This document shows, one piece after another, positions 48,655-61,739 of a stretch of 64,000 bases of DNA; the first letter of the stretch is position 1; the number at the start of each line of letters is the position of its first letter. The position numbers and the translations under genes are program-made. Where the stretch lies: NCBI GenBank assembly GCA_009823395.1, contig CM020514.1:16033466-16097465 (forward strand), read 5' to 3'. Under the pieces are notes generated by a model, which was not told the origin of the DNA, did no database searches, and saw only the letters and a list, made by a program, of their open reading frames with translations. The stretch comes from Thamnaconus septentrionalis. Its lineage: Eukaryota; Chordata; Actinopteri; Tetraodontiformes; Monacanthidae.

Positions 48655-50265
48655 AAATATATTTGAATATTTTTTACAATATTTTTATGCCGGAGTTTAA
48701 TTCATTTAAGCATAAAAAGAACAATTCAATCTATTATTTATTTTGTGTATTTTTTCCATTTCCCATTCAGCCTTTCAAAGCCTGAACAACAGCAACAAAC
48801 ACGCCTTTCCCTCCTCATAGGGCGGCCAGTTGTCCGTGAGCCCGAGTGTGGACACCACCACAAACCTAATAAGATCCTTTGTTTTTATTAGCTACAATGG
48901 CTCCACCTGTTGGTAACAATTACAAAATACAAAAGAAGAAGGAGATAAAAGCCTGCCGAGAGGACTGTAGCAGAGGGTAGCACGAGATTAATGGAGCCAG
49001 CCCTCAGATGCAGCTACATTTGCAATGCAAAAATAAATGAGTTCTTCTCTGGCTGCGAAAAAATAAAGGGGCGGGAGAGATCGTTGCCGGAATACGAATG
49101 CATTTTTCATCAAATCTTGACTCATTCATTCAAATGATTTATTCATTCCTATTATAAAAGCTCTGTCTCTGTGATGAAGACATGGCAGCAGCAGAAGCTC
49201 AGCCTGTGTGTTTTGTGATGAGTCTGTATGGCCAAAGAAAGTTATTGTTATTCTGCAAAACTGGCAACGGTACAAGTTTGTCTGTAACTTGTTGACTTTT
49301 TGGATGTGACCTGAAGAAAATCTGCAGTAGAGGGTGAAGTGAAGACAAAAAATGCAAAAAACAAGAAACAAAAAAACAAAAAAATCAATAGGCACTAGTT
49401 GTGGTCCAGATAGAGAAGCTGAGACAGAATGTTGCCCTGCAGTCTCACACCAACAAGTATGTGTGCTAAAATGAATGAATGAATAAATAAATAAATAAAG
49501 GTGGATGAACAAAAACGTTTTTGATCCTTCCAAAAAAAACCCCCTGCAACTTAATACTGAGTGTAAATAGACATTTATTACACTGTGAATCCAATAAGAA
49601 CATTATTTCTGTTCTACTCACACACTTAATTGCTTAAATGGCCTGAACCATTATTTTGTTTTTCAATATACATCAACAAGAGCATAACTTAATCAACTTA
49701 TAGATTCATTGTTATGCGGTCCATTTTAATCTCCATGTGAGTATATAGTGGATAATAAAAACCCCAATCTCATTACATCTGAATGTTTTATTTTTCTTTT
49801 CAATTTGATTAAGGTACTAATTGAGCGAATCTGCAGCAGTATGTTTTTTTGGTTCCGGAAATATACTTCTTGGTCATCTCATCACGTTCCTGCTGGTTAA
49901 CTGCGTGTTGTGTCTTATATTCAATCTAACATGGCTTCTTTGTAGAATCCCTCTCTATTTTTTAATTCACACTGCCTGTTCCTTCCCGGACAAATTACAT
50001 TGAAATGCCAATTATCCTCGTCAAAATTATCACGCGCTTTTACTTCCTGCCTGAGGGTGTCGCTGCAGCCTCAGCAAAGAACTCTCATCCCTCTTTCCCC
50101 TTTTGTACCAGTCTCTTTGTTATTCCTCTCTCTGTTTATGCTCGTTTAAGGCTTTGCAGCTGGAATAAACACGGAAATAACTTTAGTGCCGAACGTGTCA
50201 AAAAAAAAAAAAAAAAAAAGATTTATAAAAAAAAAAAATAAATAAATAAAAATGACACAGACTCG
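48655..50265. other. Intergenic, AT-rich, no recognised gene
   Basis: AT-rich with short A-runs (50201-50219, 50229-50239). The open frames are short or low-complexity. Confidence 0.5.
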
Positions 50266-50269
50266 CTCC

Positions 50270-50412
50270 ATTCACTTTGTGCCCCGCGCTCGCTGATGGA
50301 CCGGCGCCAAGCGCAGTTCAGATGATGAAATGTTTTTATGCAAATCTCCATGTTTTGTTGGAAAGCTAATGGCCTTATTCTTCATAAGTAACGCATTATT
50401 CTCACAGAGAGA
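50270..50412. promoter_or_regulatory. Candidate conserved non-coding element
   Basis: Unique, balanced sequence with an octamer-like ATGCAAAT (about 50338-50345) and ATTA/TAAT cores, between two low-complexity regions. There is no open frame of interest. Conservation was not tested. Confidence 0.3.
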
Positions 50413-50883
50413 CTCTCTCTAAGCCCTCTCTAGATTGCAGGGAGCGTTCTGAGCTGTGCTGCTGTTTTCTTCTTCTTCTTCTTTCCTCCCCCCGCCTGTG
50501 TTTGTTTCGCTAAAAGCTAATTGTGGCGGAGACAATAGCTGGTAACGCAGGAGCGGGAGGAAATAATAATAATAGACATTATGGGGGGCAAGGAGTCTCA
50601 AAGAGGGGCTGGCTGAGAATACCCCCCCCCCTAAAAAAAAAAAAAAAAAAGCCTGCGAGCCATCGGCTGGAAATCGCCTGAAAGCGCTGCTATTTACTGT
50701 CTCTCCCCACACGACCGCTGCTCTGGGCTGATGAGAGCAAGATAAAGTCTCGACATGACCGCCGAGGTCAATTGCTGTGTGCCGTCTGCATGTGTTGCTA
50801 GATACCAGGGAGGGCATCCCTGCTCCGCTAATTAAATACTACTTGTAGCTTATCTCAGGTCTCGATGGCTGACTGGCTACACT

Positions 50884-50937
50884 CTTCTTCTTCTTCTTCT
50901 TCTTCTTCTTCTTCTTCTTCTTCTTCTTCTTCTTCTT
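50884..50937. repeat. (CTT)18 microsatellite
   Basis: Eighteen perfect CTT units, the reverse complement of the GAA class at 46138-46221, so the two tracts form an inverted pair about 4.7 kb apart. Confidence 0.98.
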
Positions 50938-50939
50938 CC

Positions 50940-52100
50940 CCTCCCTAGGCGAACCAAAGCCATCTTTCCACTGGCTGACGAATCAAAAATGAGGCCCGGC
51001 GAGCAAAGTAAACATACAAACAAAAAGAGAGAGAGAGGGAGGAGGCGGCTGAGGAAAACAATAAATGCGCCCGAGCTCGCCGAGGAATGCACAATAAAGA
51101 AAAATATTGCACGTCTGATCTTGATGCAGGAATATCTCAGGTGGATTTTTATCTTCCCTTTTTTTTTTTAATCTCCCGCCTGCGATGACTCAAGAGCCGA
51201 GGTAATTACCTTGGTCAGAGAGGTCGTTGCCGAGCAAAACAGGAAAGTAACTGCGCGAGGAGTTGGACTTTGTCAGTTTTCCATTTTTGTATTTTTTTTT
51301 TTTAAAAAAAAACGAAGGCCACCTCAAAAAATAAGATTCAAGAAGCTAAAACCAACAAAGAGCGAACCATGCTGTCAAATCAAAGCAACGCAGCCACACA
51401 TTGTAACTTTTTTTTTTTGTTGTTGTCATAATTGCCCCCTAAAATTAATTACGAATAACAAGGGCCGCTTGCTTTTCCAGCGGTGGAGTGTTGACACTTT
51501 ACCTACCCAACCCCCTCCGCCCCCCTCCGCCCCCCCGTATGAAACAGGTTGTTACAGAATTCCCCGCAGAGAGGAGACAAACAGTGGGTTGTGATCGTGT
51601 GGAAGTGGGGTACTTGAGCTTTATTTAGCGACGCGCCTTTAATTCTCAGGAGGAGGGGAGGAGGCTGCTGGTGGTGGTGGTGGGGGCGGGTGGATTGGGT
51701 GCAACGCTGATTGTTCGCAACGGCGGCGGCATTAAAAAAAGAGAGAGAGAGAAAAAAAAGAGAGGAGACCCTCTGTGATGTTGCCACGGTAACACACGGT
51801 GCCTTTAATGACAGGCCCTGCTCGCATGTTTCGGGTGATTATTTGCAGCCCCGGTTGCGCCCAATGAACGTCCTGATGCACGCGATGCTGCCTTCGCTGT
51901 ATGTATGTATTCCTGAGAAGCAGGGTGGGGGGGTGGGGCCATGTCACGCACGCGTCTACACAGGGGCAATTAGCTCCCACAGTGTGTACTTTTGAGCGCT
52001 GGCTGCGCCACGTCTGCGTGACATTTTCGTATTTTCGAATTTTCAAAGAGTTTTTGCACCTTTCTTTTGCCTTTTTTCATCTTGACACGTGTTGCTTCTG
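50940..52100. other. Intergenic, no recognised gene
   Basis: Non-coding, with poly-T/A runs (51162-51170, 51291-51311, 51410-51419) and G-rich DNA at about 51655-51695. Open frames are chance or low-complexity. Confidence 0.5.
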
Positions 52101-52110
52101 CCGCTGTTAC

Positions 52111-52161
52111 CGCTGCTGCTGCTCTTGCTGCTCTTGCTGCTCTTGCTGCTCTTGCTGCTGC
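52111..52161. repeat. (GCTGCTCTT)n minisatellite
   Basis: Nine-base unit GCTGCTCTT repeated about four times within a CTG-rich context. Confidence 0.9.
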
Positions 52162-52420
52162 GTTCATGTCCCCGTTCTGCACCGGCGGTGATCATTCCCA
52201 CTGACCATCACCTCCACCGCCCGCTCCCCTCCCCCACTCCCATGCAGTTGCCCTCCGCTGTGAGAGGAAGTGGAAGAGAAGAGCTCCGGCCAACACGATG
52301 GCACGGGGGGGGATGAGTATTTCCCTCACGTTTTTATCAGACTCGTCCGTCCAGCAAATCAAACAGGGGCCGACTTGCGTTCGCTCATTCTTTCGGGGTT
52401 CATATTTGTAGAGCCTCAGG

Positions 52421-52547
52421 CGGCAGCAGCAGCACCAGTGGCAGCATCAGCGACAGCATCAGTGGCAGCAGCAGCAGCGGCAGCAGCAGTGGCAGCAGCA
52501 GCAGCGGCAGCAGCAGCACCAGTGGCAGCATCAGCGACAGCATCAGC

Positions 52548-52590
<43 letters not shown>

Positions 52591-52614
52591 GCAGCAGCAG
52601 CAGCGGGGTAATGC
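52421..52614. repeat. Imperfect (CAG)n with a duplicated 42-bp block
   Basis: CAG/CGG/CAT-type triplets over about 190 bp. A 42-bp block at 52421-52462 is repeated exactly at 52505-52546, an 84-bp shift, showing a higher-order duplication. The last part (52547-52614) is nearly pure CAG. The Ala-rich and Leu-rich open frames here are repeat-derived. Confidence 0.95.
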
Positions 52615-52699
52615 CTGGTGGGGGACTCAATAGTTGTACATCACTGTCGTTTCTTTAATGCCCCCCCACTCAATTAATGCGCCGGTGCATGTTTTAAAA

Positions 52700-53575
52700 T
52701 GTTACCCCCCCGCCCCCCCCCCCTCACTTCACCCCTCCCCACCTCAAGGCTCAGGTGTCTCGCCCGCCGCTCCAGATTTCATTTTGAATGCGCCGAGGCA
52801 AAAGGGGAGGCGACGCTCTCGGTTTTCTTTATTTTTTTCCCCCCTTCTTTCTGTCTTTGCCTCTCAGTTCACTCTGCACGAGGCGGCGGCGGCGGCGGCG
52901 GCGGCCTGCGCTGCATACTTAATTGCAAATTCAAAGCATGAGGGGATAATAACCTGCGCCTGTCTGGGCCTGCGCACGTGTGAATCTTCACCAGGCGATG
53001 CGAGTCAAGGTCTTCCCGAAATAGACGCAAACATTTTCTCCTTAACAGCGCTGATTAAGTTGTTCAGAATTTCGAGGGGGGGAGGGGGGCTAGTTAGGGG
53101 TGAGGGGGGGGGCATGTGCACATGCACCACCGGAAGCTGCTGGCACGCCTCCGACTCAATGGTTACCTTGAGGCGGCCACGTGTCTCTGGAGTGGAAAAT
53201 GGAAAAAACATCACAAAAAAAAATAAACCCCAGCCGGTTCACTTGTGTAATGAGGATTCAATAGGTGCTCGGAGATAATGTGAGTGCGTTGAATTGTGGC
53301 CTCGCCGCACTGTTTTCCCGAGCAGAGAAGAAAAAAGTGGAAAAAAGATTGGTGTGTAAAAACGTTGACGCTTCCAGGGGCGGGGTGGGGGGGGGGGGGC
53401 TTTGTCTTCCTTGAAACAAAGTTCTTCCGGGGCTCATTTTGACCTGTTAGAATTTCAAAGAGAGGAGGATCCGCTGTGGGGCTCCCTCGCTGGACCCGCA
53501 ACTCTTAAAAGGGAGCGAGTATTCATATGTTTGGGGACTGTTTTTTTTTTTTGGTGGGGGGTGAGGGAGAGTTTT
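52700..53575. other. Intergenic, C/G-run-rich, no recognised gene
   Basis: Contains poly-C/G runs (about 52705-52723, 53077-53112, 53385-53399) and a (GGC)n tract at 52882-52905. An open frame of 214 codons at 52634-53278 crosses these tracts and has no recognisable domain. Confidence 0.5.

Positions 53576-53626
<51 letters not shown>
53576..53626. repeat. (CTTT)n microsatellite
   Basis: About 12 perfect tetranucleotide units. Confidence 0.97.
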
Positions 53627-54047
53627 ACACGCCGGCTTCAAAGAATAATGGGATAATTATTGCACTTACCACCAGAGGGGACGAGAAAGGAAGGAGGAGA
53701 AAGACGAGTGCAGACAGGCGGGCGAGCGGCGGGGGCGGGGGGGTGTTGGAGAAGAGAGGGGAGGGAGAAAGGGAGTAATGAGTGTTCAAAATAGACAATA
53801 AATTTAATAGCGTGCAAATTGAATGGAAATACGCTTTCAAAGGAACATCCAAATCTGTGATTATCATTATCAACGCTGCCGCCGCTGCTGCCGCTGCTGC
53901 CTGTCCCGTCCCACTAACCCCCTCCACCACCGACCGTCTGCGACCGTCCCTTCCTGCTATCAGACTTTCACACTGTTTGACTTCGATATTGCGGCGGACG
54001 CCTTGTGTCTCTCGCCGCTGCCGCCGGCGGAGGAGGGGTGGGGGGTC

Positions 54048-54097
54048 GCTAGCAGCTAGTGCCGGCGCAGCTGATAGCGCCAACACTAGCTGCTAGC
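54048..54097. repeat. Perfect 14-bp inverted repeat with 22-bp spacer
   Basis: GCTAGCAGCTAGTG at 54048-54061 and its exact complement CACTAGCTGCTAGC at 54084-54097. It could form a cruciform or RNA hairpin. It lies in a GC-rich, gene-free patch. Confidence 0.85.
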
Positions 54098-54562
54098 CCG
54101 GGCTGATTAAATTGCGATCGATTGGCCCTCGCGAAATGTCAGGAAGTGCACGCCGTCCGGTGCCATTTTGATGTTCCACAGATGAGACTCGAAGGTAAGG
54201 GGCCGGGAGGGGGGGGGGGGGGGGTAGTGTGTTCTCACTCATGCGTCGCAGGGCGCGGCGAGTGACAGCGCGGTGGCGGGAGTTTAATTGGCGCTAACGC
54301 TGGCGGCGCGGCGGCGAGGCTCCCAGGCTGCGGCCGGCTGCCGCCAGTCAAGTAAAGCTTTTGAAGGGACGCAGTTATTTTTACTTAGCGAGACGGTTCC
54401 TCGAAGAGGGCTTTGAATAAAGAAAAAGAAAAGAAAAGAAAAAAACAATCTCGTGGCGCCTGGTGAGTGACGGGAGGCACAGAGTTCAAACGAAATGCGA
54501 AAACGGCAAGCGACGCTTTCGACGACTCGCAAAGTCTGAATTAGCCAATGAACCGGAGCTCC

Positions 54563-54612
54563 CGAGAGAGAGAGAGAGCGAGAGAGAGAGAGAGAGAGCG
54601 AGAGAGCGAGAG
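54563..54612. repeat. (GA)n microsatellite with GCGA interruptions
   Basis: About 24 GA units interrupted by three CG steps. Confidence 0.95.
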
Positions 54613-54614
54613 GA

Positions 54615-55845
54615 GGAATCCTGAGCTGATTTAAACAGATTTTGTTGACTAATAAAAAAGGAGGCTGTGATCAATATGAGTGTAAATTGCTTTTGTTGGC
54701 TGAAGCGCCGCCAGAACTGGATAAATATCATCGCGCAAAGTATCCTCCCTCGCTCTGCCGTCGCAATCTTTCCCGCGCCGCTGTCACTGCGACGTGATGG
54801 AAGCCGCCCCGCAACCCCCACCCCCACCCTCCCTCCCTCTCCGATGAAGAAGGGCCTTGTTTTTAAAGGCGGCCTTTGCGCAAACATGCAAGCGCAAAAT
54901 GCAAAGAAAAAAAAAAAACAGGCCAAGAAATAAAAGGAAAAAAACATAAAGGTGCTCGCACAGACTCAGACAAATGCTTTATTGCTGGCTAAGCCCCGCC
55001 CCCTTTGAAACGCCGCAGGTCGTTCCAGTCAGACGGAGCTTAAAATTTAAAGGTTGCCCACCAGAACTAAATAAATACCCCTATGCAAAACAGACTCTGC
55101 ATTCCTTTCGGTTACCCGGCAGCACCACCTTGCAACAGATGGAGTCAAGGCTCCCGTCGAGACGGGCGAACGGATCCAGAGAAAAAGCTCTTTTCCTTTT
55201 TCGCGTCCTCGGTTCAAATTTACGCCCATGTCGTTTACAAACCCAACACGCCGAGTGGCACCGGGGAGTGTAATTACAAACCGTGGGAAGAAGGGACGAC
55301 GAGTTAGAAAATAAACACGACGACAATTGCGACGGCACGCGCCGGGACAAGCAGGTGGCGCTGATCAGCGGAGCTGCAAACAAATCTGCATTTTGATAGA
55401 AGCGGCTCTTGTTAACCCTGCGGGGTCGACTTTTTGATCGGGCCTCGATCTAACGCTGACCAACCCCATCCCGTCGGCAAAGGCACAACTCAGCGCTGCA
55501 CAACTCGCGGCCCGGCCGCTGGATTTGGATGAGGAGGGGTCTGCGGGAACATATTTCACTCCGTTAAAGGAATGCAAACAGAAAAGAGCAAAACAACTGC
55601 TTTAAAGCACCGTTGCTGACAAAGCTCATAAATACTAATGAGCTGGCTAATTGACTGGGTCGGGGTGGGGGGTCTCCACCTTCTCTCAAAGCTGAGGGTC
55701 CTCAAAGACACAAGGGGAAGATTATTTATTTGGATCACCTAGATGGCTTTTTGCAGGGGAGGAAAAAAAAAAGCCATTAATCAAAGCAACCCCGCCCCTT
55801 AAGAAATAGAGCTGCGCAAAAAAAAGAAAAAAAAAAATCTACAAC
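54615..55845. other. Intergenic, no recognised gene
   Basis: Mixed GC-moderate sequence. Open frames of 100-150 codons at 54.5-55.4 kb on both strands overlap one another and contain no family motif. Confidence 0.5.
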
Positions 55846-55849
55846 CTTC

Positions 55850-55990
55850 TCATTTCGGTGCTTGAGATTCATAAAGCCATAAAGCAGGGTGTCATGAATG
55901 GCTGGCCCCACTCCAGAGCCATTAATGATGCTGTGATTGAACTCCCATTCAGCCACTAATCCAAAGACACTCAAAATGTCAAATCAGGCT
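55850..55990. promoter_or_regulatory. Candidate conserved non-coding element
   Basis: About 140 bp of unique, balanced sequence dense in ATTAATG, ATGAAT and CCACTAATCC-type homeodomain cores, directly followed by a CpG-rich patch (55990-56140). It has no coding frame. Confidence 0.35.
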
Positions 55991-56145
55991 CGTCAGCGGC
56001 GGCGGCGACAAGGTCACCCGCTGAACGCTCGGCGTCCACGTCGCCCGCCGACTCCCCGACTCCGAGCGGCGCGTCGGCTTTTCCTTTTTGAGTCGATCGA
56101 GCTCGCTCGCTCGCTCGCCCGCCCGGCTCATCCTGACCTCTGACC
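55991..56145. other. CpG-rich patch
   Basis: High CpG density with GGC and CTCG simple repeats (GCTCGCTCGCTCGC at about 56101-56117). It may be an isolated CpG island; no transcript structure is seen. Confidence 0.4.
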
Positions 56146-57015
56146 CCTGGATATTTGCTCTTTTATTTTTCGGGATGGTTCCCTGCCAGTGTGGCAAAAA
56201 TCCCGGCAGGTCGGCGGCAGTTTTGTGAATCGCAGCAGTCACTTCAATCGTCTTCCCTCCACATCCTCACTTTGAACTCCAGCAGGTCGTTTCCTCTGCG
56301 TCTCTGATGCACTCAGCCGTGTGCCACACGAAGCCGAAGAATTATTTGTGAAATCAAACGTTCATTTCACTTTTCTTTTGGCAAAATGAAACATTTTACC
56401 GAATAACAGTGGCCAGCGTGTTTAATTATTTATTATTTATTTATTTATTTCATTTAAAATCTTTCCAGTATTTTGGTTTAATTTTAGGGGTGATATTTTG
56501 GACAATTAGTTTCTGCTTCTTCACGCATGGTTAGCGCTGATGCGGGACTCCCTCTGGTGGGACGGGCCCGCCGCTCTGCTATGGATGTGTATAATTAATC
56601 CCACCTGCGGATCAGTTTGTGAAATCTTTTTGGCAGGAGAAGCTCAGAATAAACGTCAATAAATTGTGTTAATGAATCAGCAGTTTTTTTTTTTCCCCGC
56701 ACAAAGTCGCCAGTTTTGCTAGCTATAGTCTTCTTTTCACTGGGATCTGCGGCAGCTCGAGGCGTGCCATCGGTTGAAGGGGGCAGCGCCTCCCTGTGGC
56801 GAGCCGCGTTTTCTGCCGCTACGATTTAAAGTAACTCCTGCCAAATTCGCCAGTCAGGATTGATGTGAAAACAAGAGGGGCCTGCAAGTGTTGTTTGCTT
56901 TCTCGTTGTTTTCCATTATGGAAATGTTGACCAGGACTGATGCAGCATCCAATGCTAATCTCTTTAGCCGCAGCCATTGTTTACGCCTCATAGTAGCTTC
57001 TTCTTCCTGGTCTTC

Positions 57016-57046
<31 letters not shown>
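57016..57046. repeat. (GT)n microsatellite
   Basis: About 13 GT units, with one GC interruption near the end. Confidence 0.95.
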
Positions 57047-57047
<1 letters not shown>

Positions 57048-57763
57048 TCAAAGCAGTGTGGAACTTGGAAGTCTTTGCTTTCATCACAGCCTGACCTTCC
57101 TGCCTCCCACCTCCTTAAATGCAGTCGGCTGTTTACGGAATGCGACGGCATAAAATTTTGGGGGCCGACCGAGAAGCACGCAGCCTATCGGACGTTGGCA
57201 AGACGGATAAGTGAGATTTCAGAGTTGAAACGTGAGCGATCCAAGCTGTCACGCAAAGGCGACGTGAGGCTCCTCCCGGGAACAAAAAAAAAAAGTGGAC
57301 TTTTAATCATCTTGTCCACGGCCGGCGATTTCAAGGGCGAAAATAAAGTCATTGCGGGAGAAACAACGCCTGATGCACAAGCGCTGACAGAACAGAGTGA
57401 CGCTGACATACGTCAGGACCAAGCCGTTCCAACCCAGGTACAAATTAATCTCCTTCCTGGGACAACGCCTCGTCACGAAATGATTTTCACGGTCGAAAAA
57501 TAAATTCCCCCGATGACGTCTCGCTCTCCCTCCGCTAACGCCGTCTTTCATTCCAACCCAACGTCGCCCTCCGGTTGCTCCCAGGAGAATTGACTAAATT
57601 AGCAGGCAAATAAAGTGGAATTCACTTTTGCAGACAGTCGGGGCGATTTTTTTCACCTCCCTGTTTATCTTCCCTCACGCTAAGAGGAGGGGGAACGAGT
57701 GAAGTGACACGCAGCGGCAGATGACTAACAGATGGTAAAGGATGCATAACACGAGGCGTGCGC

Positions 57764-57764
<1 letters not shown>

Positions 57765-57794
<30 letters not shown>
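57765..57794. repeat. (GT)n microsatellite
   Basis: About 15 perfect GT units. Confidence 0.95.
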
Positions 57795-57796
<2 letters not shown>

Positions 57797-60153
57797 GGTC
57801 ACGCTTTGACCTCTCCTGTCTGTTGGGTCCCACACTGTTGCGTCTTCAACTCGGGACCGGAGGATGAAGGTGCTCGTATATGAGTGCGAGTTGCGTGGGA
57901 TGTTTGCATTGCGTTCCCCACCATCCGCGCGCCAGCGAGGAAACAAAGCGATGAATAAAACATAACAATCATTTATTTCCTGTAAGTTCATTTATCCCCG
58001 TAATTCTTTTTTTTTCATGTTCAAGCATTATTACTCATTCTCAGCAGTAAATTATCGCTAATTCTGCATTACAGCACGTTAGGAAATGCAGCGTCATTAG
58101 CCGAGTTCTCTTCCACTGAAATGGCCAATTAGCCTCTGCACTCTGGTGCTGATTCCTATTATTTTTTTTCCTGGCTGAGGGTTGGGGAGGGGATTGGAGG
58201 GGTAAAGGAACGGGGAACTTTGGTTTCAGGGTTTGAGGGTTTTCTGAACGGCATCGCCGTTTCACTTTTCGCACTGAAACGCGAGGCGATCGGATCCACC
58301 GAGGCGGAGGGCGCCGGACTAAATTTAGCCGAGGCGCATCGGAAGAGGCAAAGAAATCCAGTTATTATGTTACAAGATGTTGTGGAGAAGAAAAACTCAG
58401 CGATGTGCAGGCGGGTGATTGCACTGTTGGAGTGGAAGGCCGGCCCAACAAAGGCTCGCTTGGGAGGAAGTTCAAGACGTTCAAAACGGAAATAAAGTTT
58501 TTCTTTTCAAGTACGTCATTGAGCATCGACAGTAACACAAAACAAAATGTCCATAAATTAAAGACACTTAAAAAATACAACCCGATGCTCACAATTTCAA
58601 ATTTTTCCACCCTCCCTCCCGTCAGATAAAGTTTTTCAAAGTGGCTGACGGACACTGAGGTCAAGTCGTCGGCGATGTTCTCCAGCCGCACGGCGAGGTT
58701 TTCTGCTCCTTTTCCCCTCAACTCGGGGGAAATAAGAAGAGAGCTATCGCCGCCGTCCCCACGCTTTCTCTTCTCCGCAGCTCTATTTAGAAGACGGCGC
58801 CCACTCCTGGTGTCACTTTCAGACATTGTCACGGGCGACGTCTCCCCCACCACTCTCGGCAAGCTCCGATCAAGGTCAGACACTCCACGCTCGCCAGAAG
58901 AAGAGCGCAAAAAGCGCCGCACAAAGCGTCCGGCTCTAATCTCCTCACTTAATGCGACAGGAGGAGACGGATGGGCGCATCACGGCGGCCGCTCCTCAAC
59001 AATCGACAAGATGACGAGAGCCCGTGCAATCGCTCCGCCCTCGGCTGCAACGGCTAAATCTCCCCTGTTGAAAAAAAAGGAAAGTCAGGACAAACATTCA
59101 ATTTGTCCGAGTGTTTCTGTTTCGGTTTCTCATCCACCGCGCTCGGCCGGACTCCGTTCAACAATGTCCTGGAAAACGATGGGGCCCGTCGATGCCACCG
59201 CTGTCAGAACTCCCTAACCAGCCCCTCACCCCCCCCCCCCTCCACCCACCCACCCCACCCGGTCAAATCCGACTCCGTCAAGACAAACAAAGCAATAAAT
59301 TAACTTGAAGTTGGTTTAATTTGATTTGGGTTTAATCGGGCGCCACGGTTTGTTTGCTCAGATCAGAAGGGAAGGTTGGCGGCGGTGGCGCCGCTGGGTT
59401 TGTGGGATTTTAACGTCACGCCGGATGGTCGCGACTCAACCCCCCCGCCAACCCACCCCTCTCGGTTGAATCGCAGGGGACTATGGGTCGGGGGGAGGGT
59501 AATTGGGGGTTGTGGGGGGATCAAGGGAATGTAAATGCTGCCCTCACCTCATCCGAGCCACAATGAAAGTCCACTTTGGCCGCCATTCTCAGACGCACAT
59601 GTGGAGTTTTCCCCAGAGAGCGGGAAGCAAAAGAGCACATTTGCCAGCGCAAAATTGCAGAAAATCCAGGAGCCGGATTTGGTGATAAGGGTTCAGGACT
59701 CGGGGAGACCCAGTCGCACTGCGAGTGGAGCTCTTGGTTGTTTGCCGTTAATATATTTTTAGCTGCAGTGGCAGCAGCGGCAGCAGTGGCAGCAGCAACA
59801 CAATAAATGACCTCGAGGAGCCAGTTGTCTTATCAAGGTTGTGTAAACTCAAAACAAACGGGAAACTGAGGGAGGATTGGACGGCAGGTTTGGGTTTCGT
59901 TCTGACGTCGGTGGACAAGGCCTCCCCATCCGTCCGCCCACACACACACACGCAGACACACACATATACATGTCCACACATCTCTTTCTAGGTCACTGAA
60001 GAGTGAGCTTTTTAAAAACTCTTCTGAGGTGGAGGCTTTGCGAAAACTTCACTTTATTTTGTTTGTGTGTCCATGGAAACTACTTTTTTTTTCTTATCCC
60101 CCTGGCAAGTTCCCTTTTTGTTTGACGCCACTTTTTTTAATATTGTATATATA

Positions 60154-61733
<1,580 letters not shown>

Positions 61734-61739
61734 TATATT

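Larger units (their letters stand above)
56150..60150. other. Intergenic, no recognised gene
   Basis: Contains two GT microsatellites (57016-57046, 57765-57794), CpG-rich DNA at 58.66-59.06 kb, a C-run at 59227-59242 and a short CA tract at 59939-59962. Opposing open frames of 180-185 codons at 58.4-59.2 kb have no domain and no splice support. Confidence 0.5.

Noticed and set aside
52270..52611. 113-codon Ala-rich open frame
   Set aside because: Translation of the CAG array with no start context or domain.
52634..53278. 214-codon open frame
   Set aside because: Crosses C-runs and a GGC tract; no domain, no splice signals used, no family resemblance.
58365..59217. Opposing 185- and 180-codon open frames
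   Set aside because: They overlap each other on opposite strands in CpG-rich DNA, and neither resembles a known protein or has splice support.
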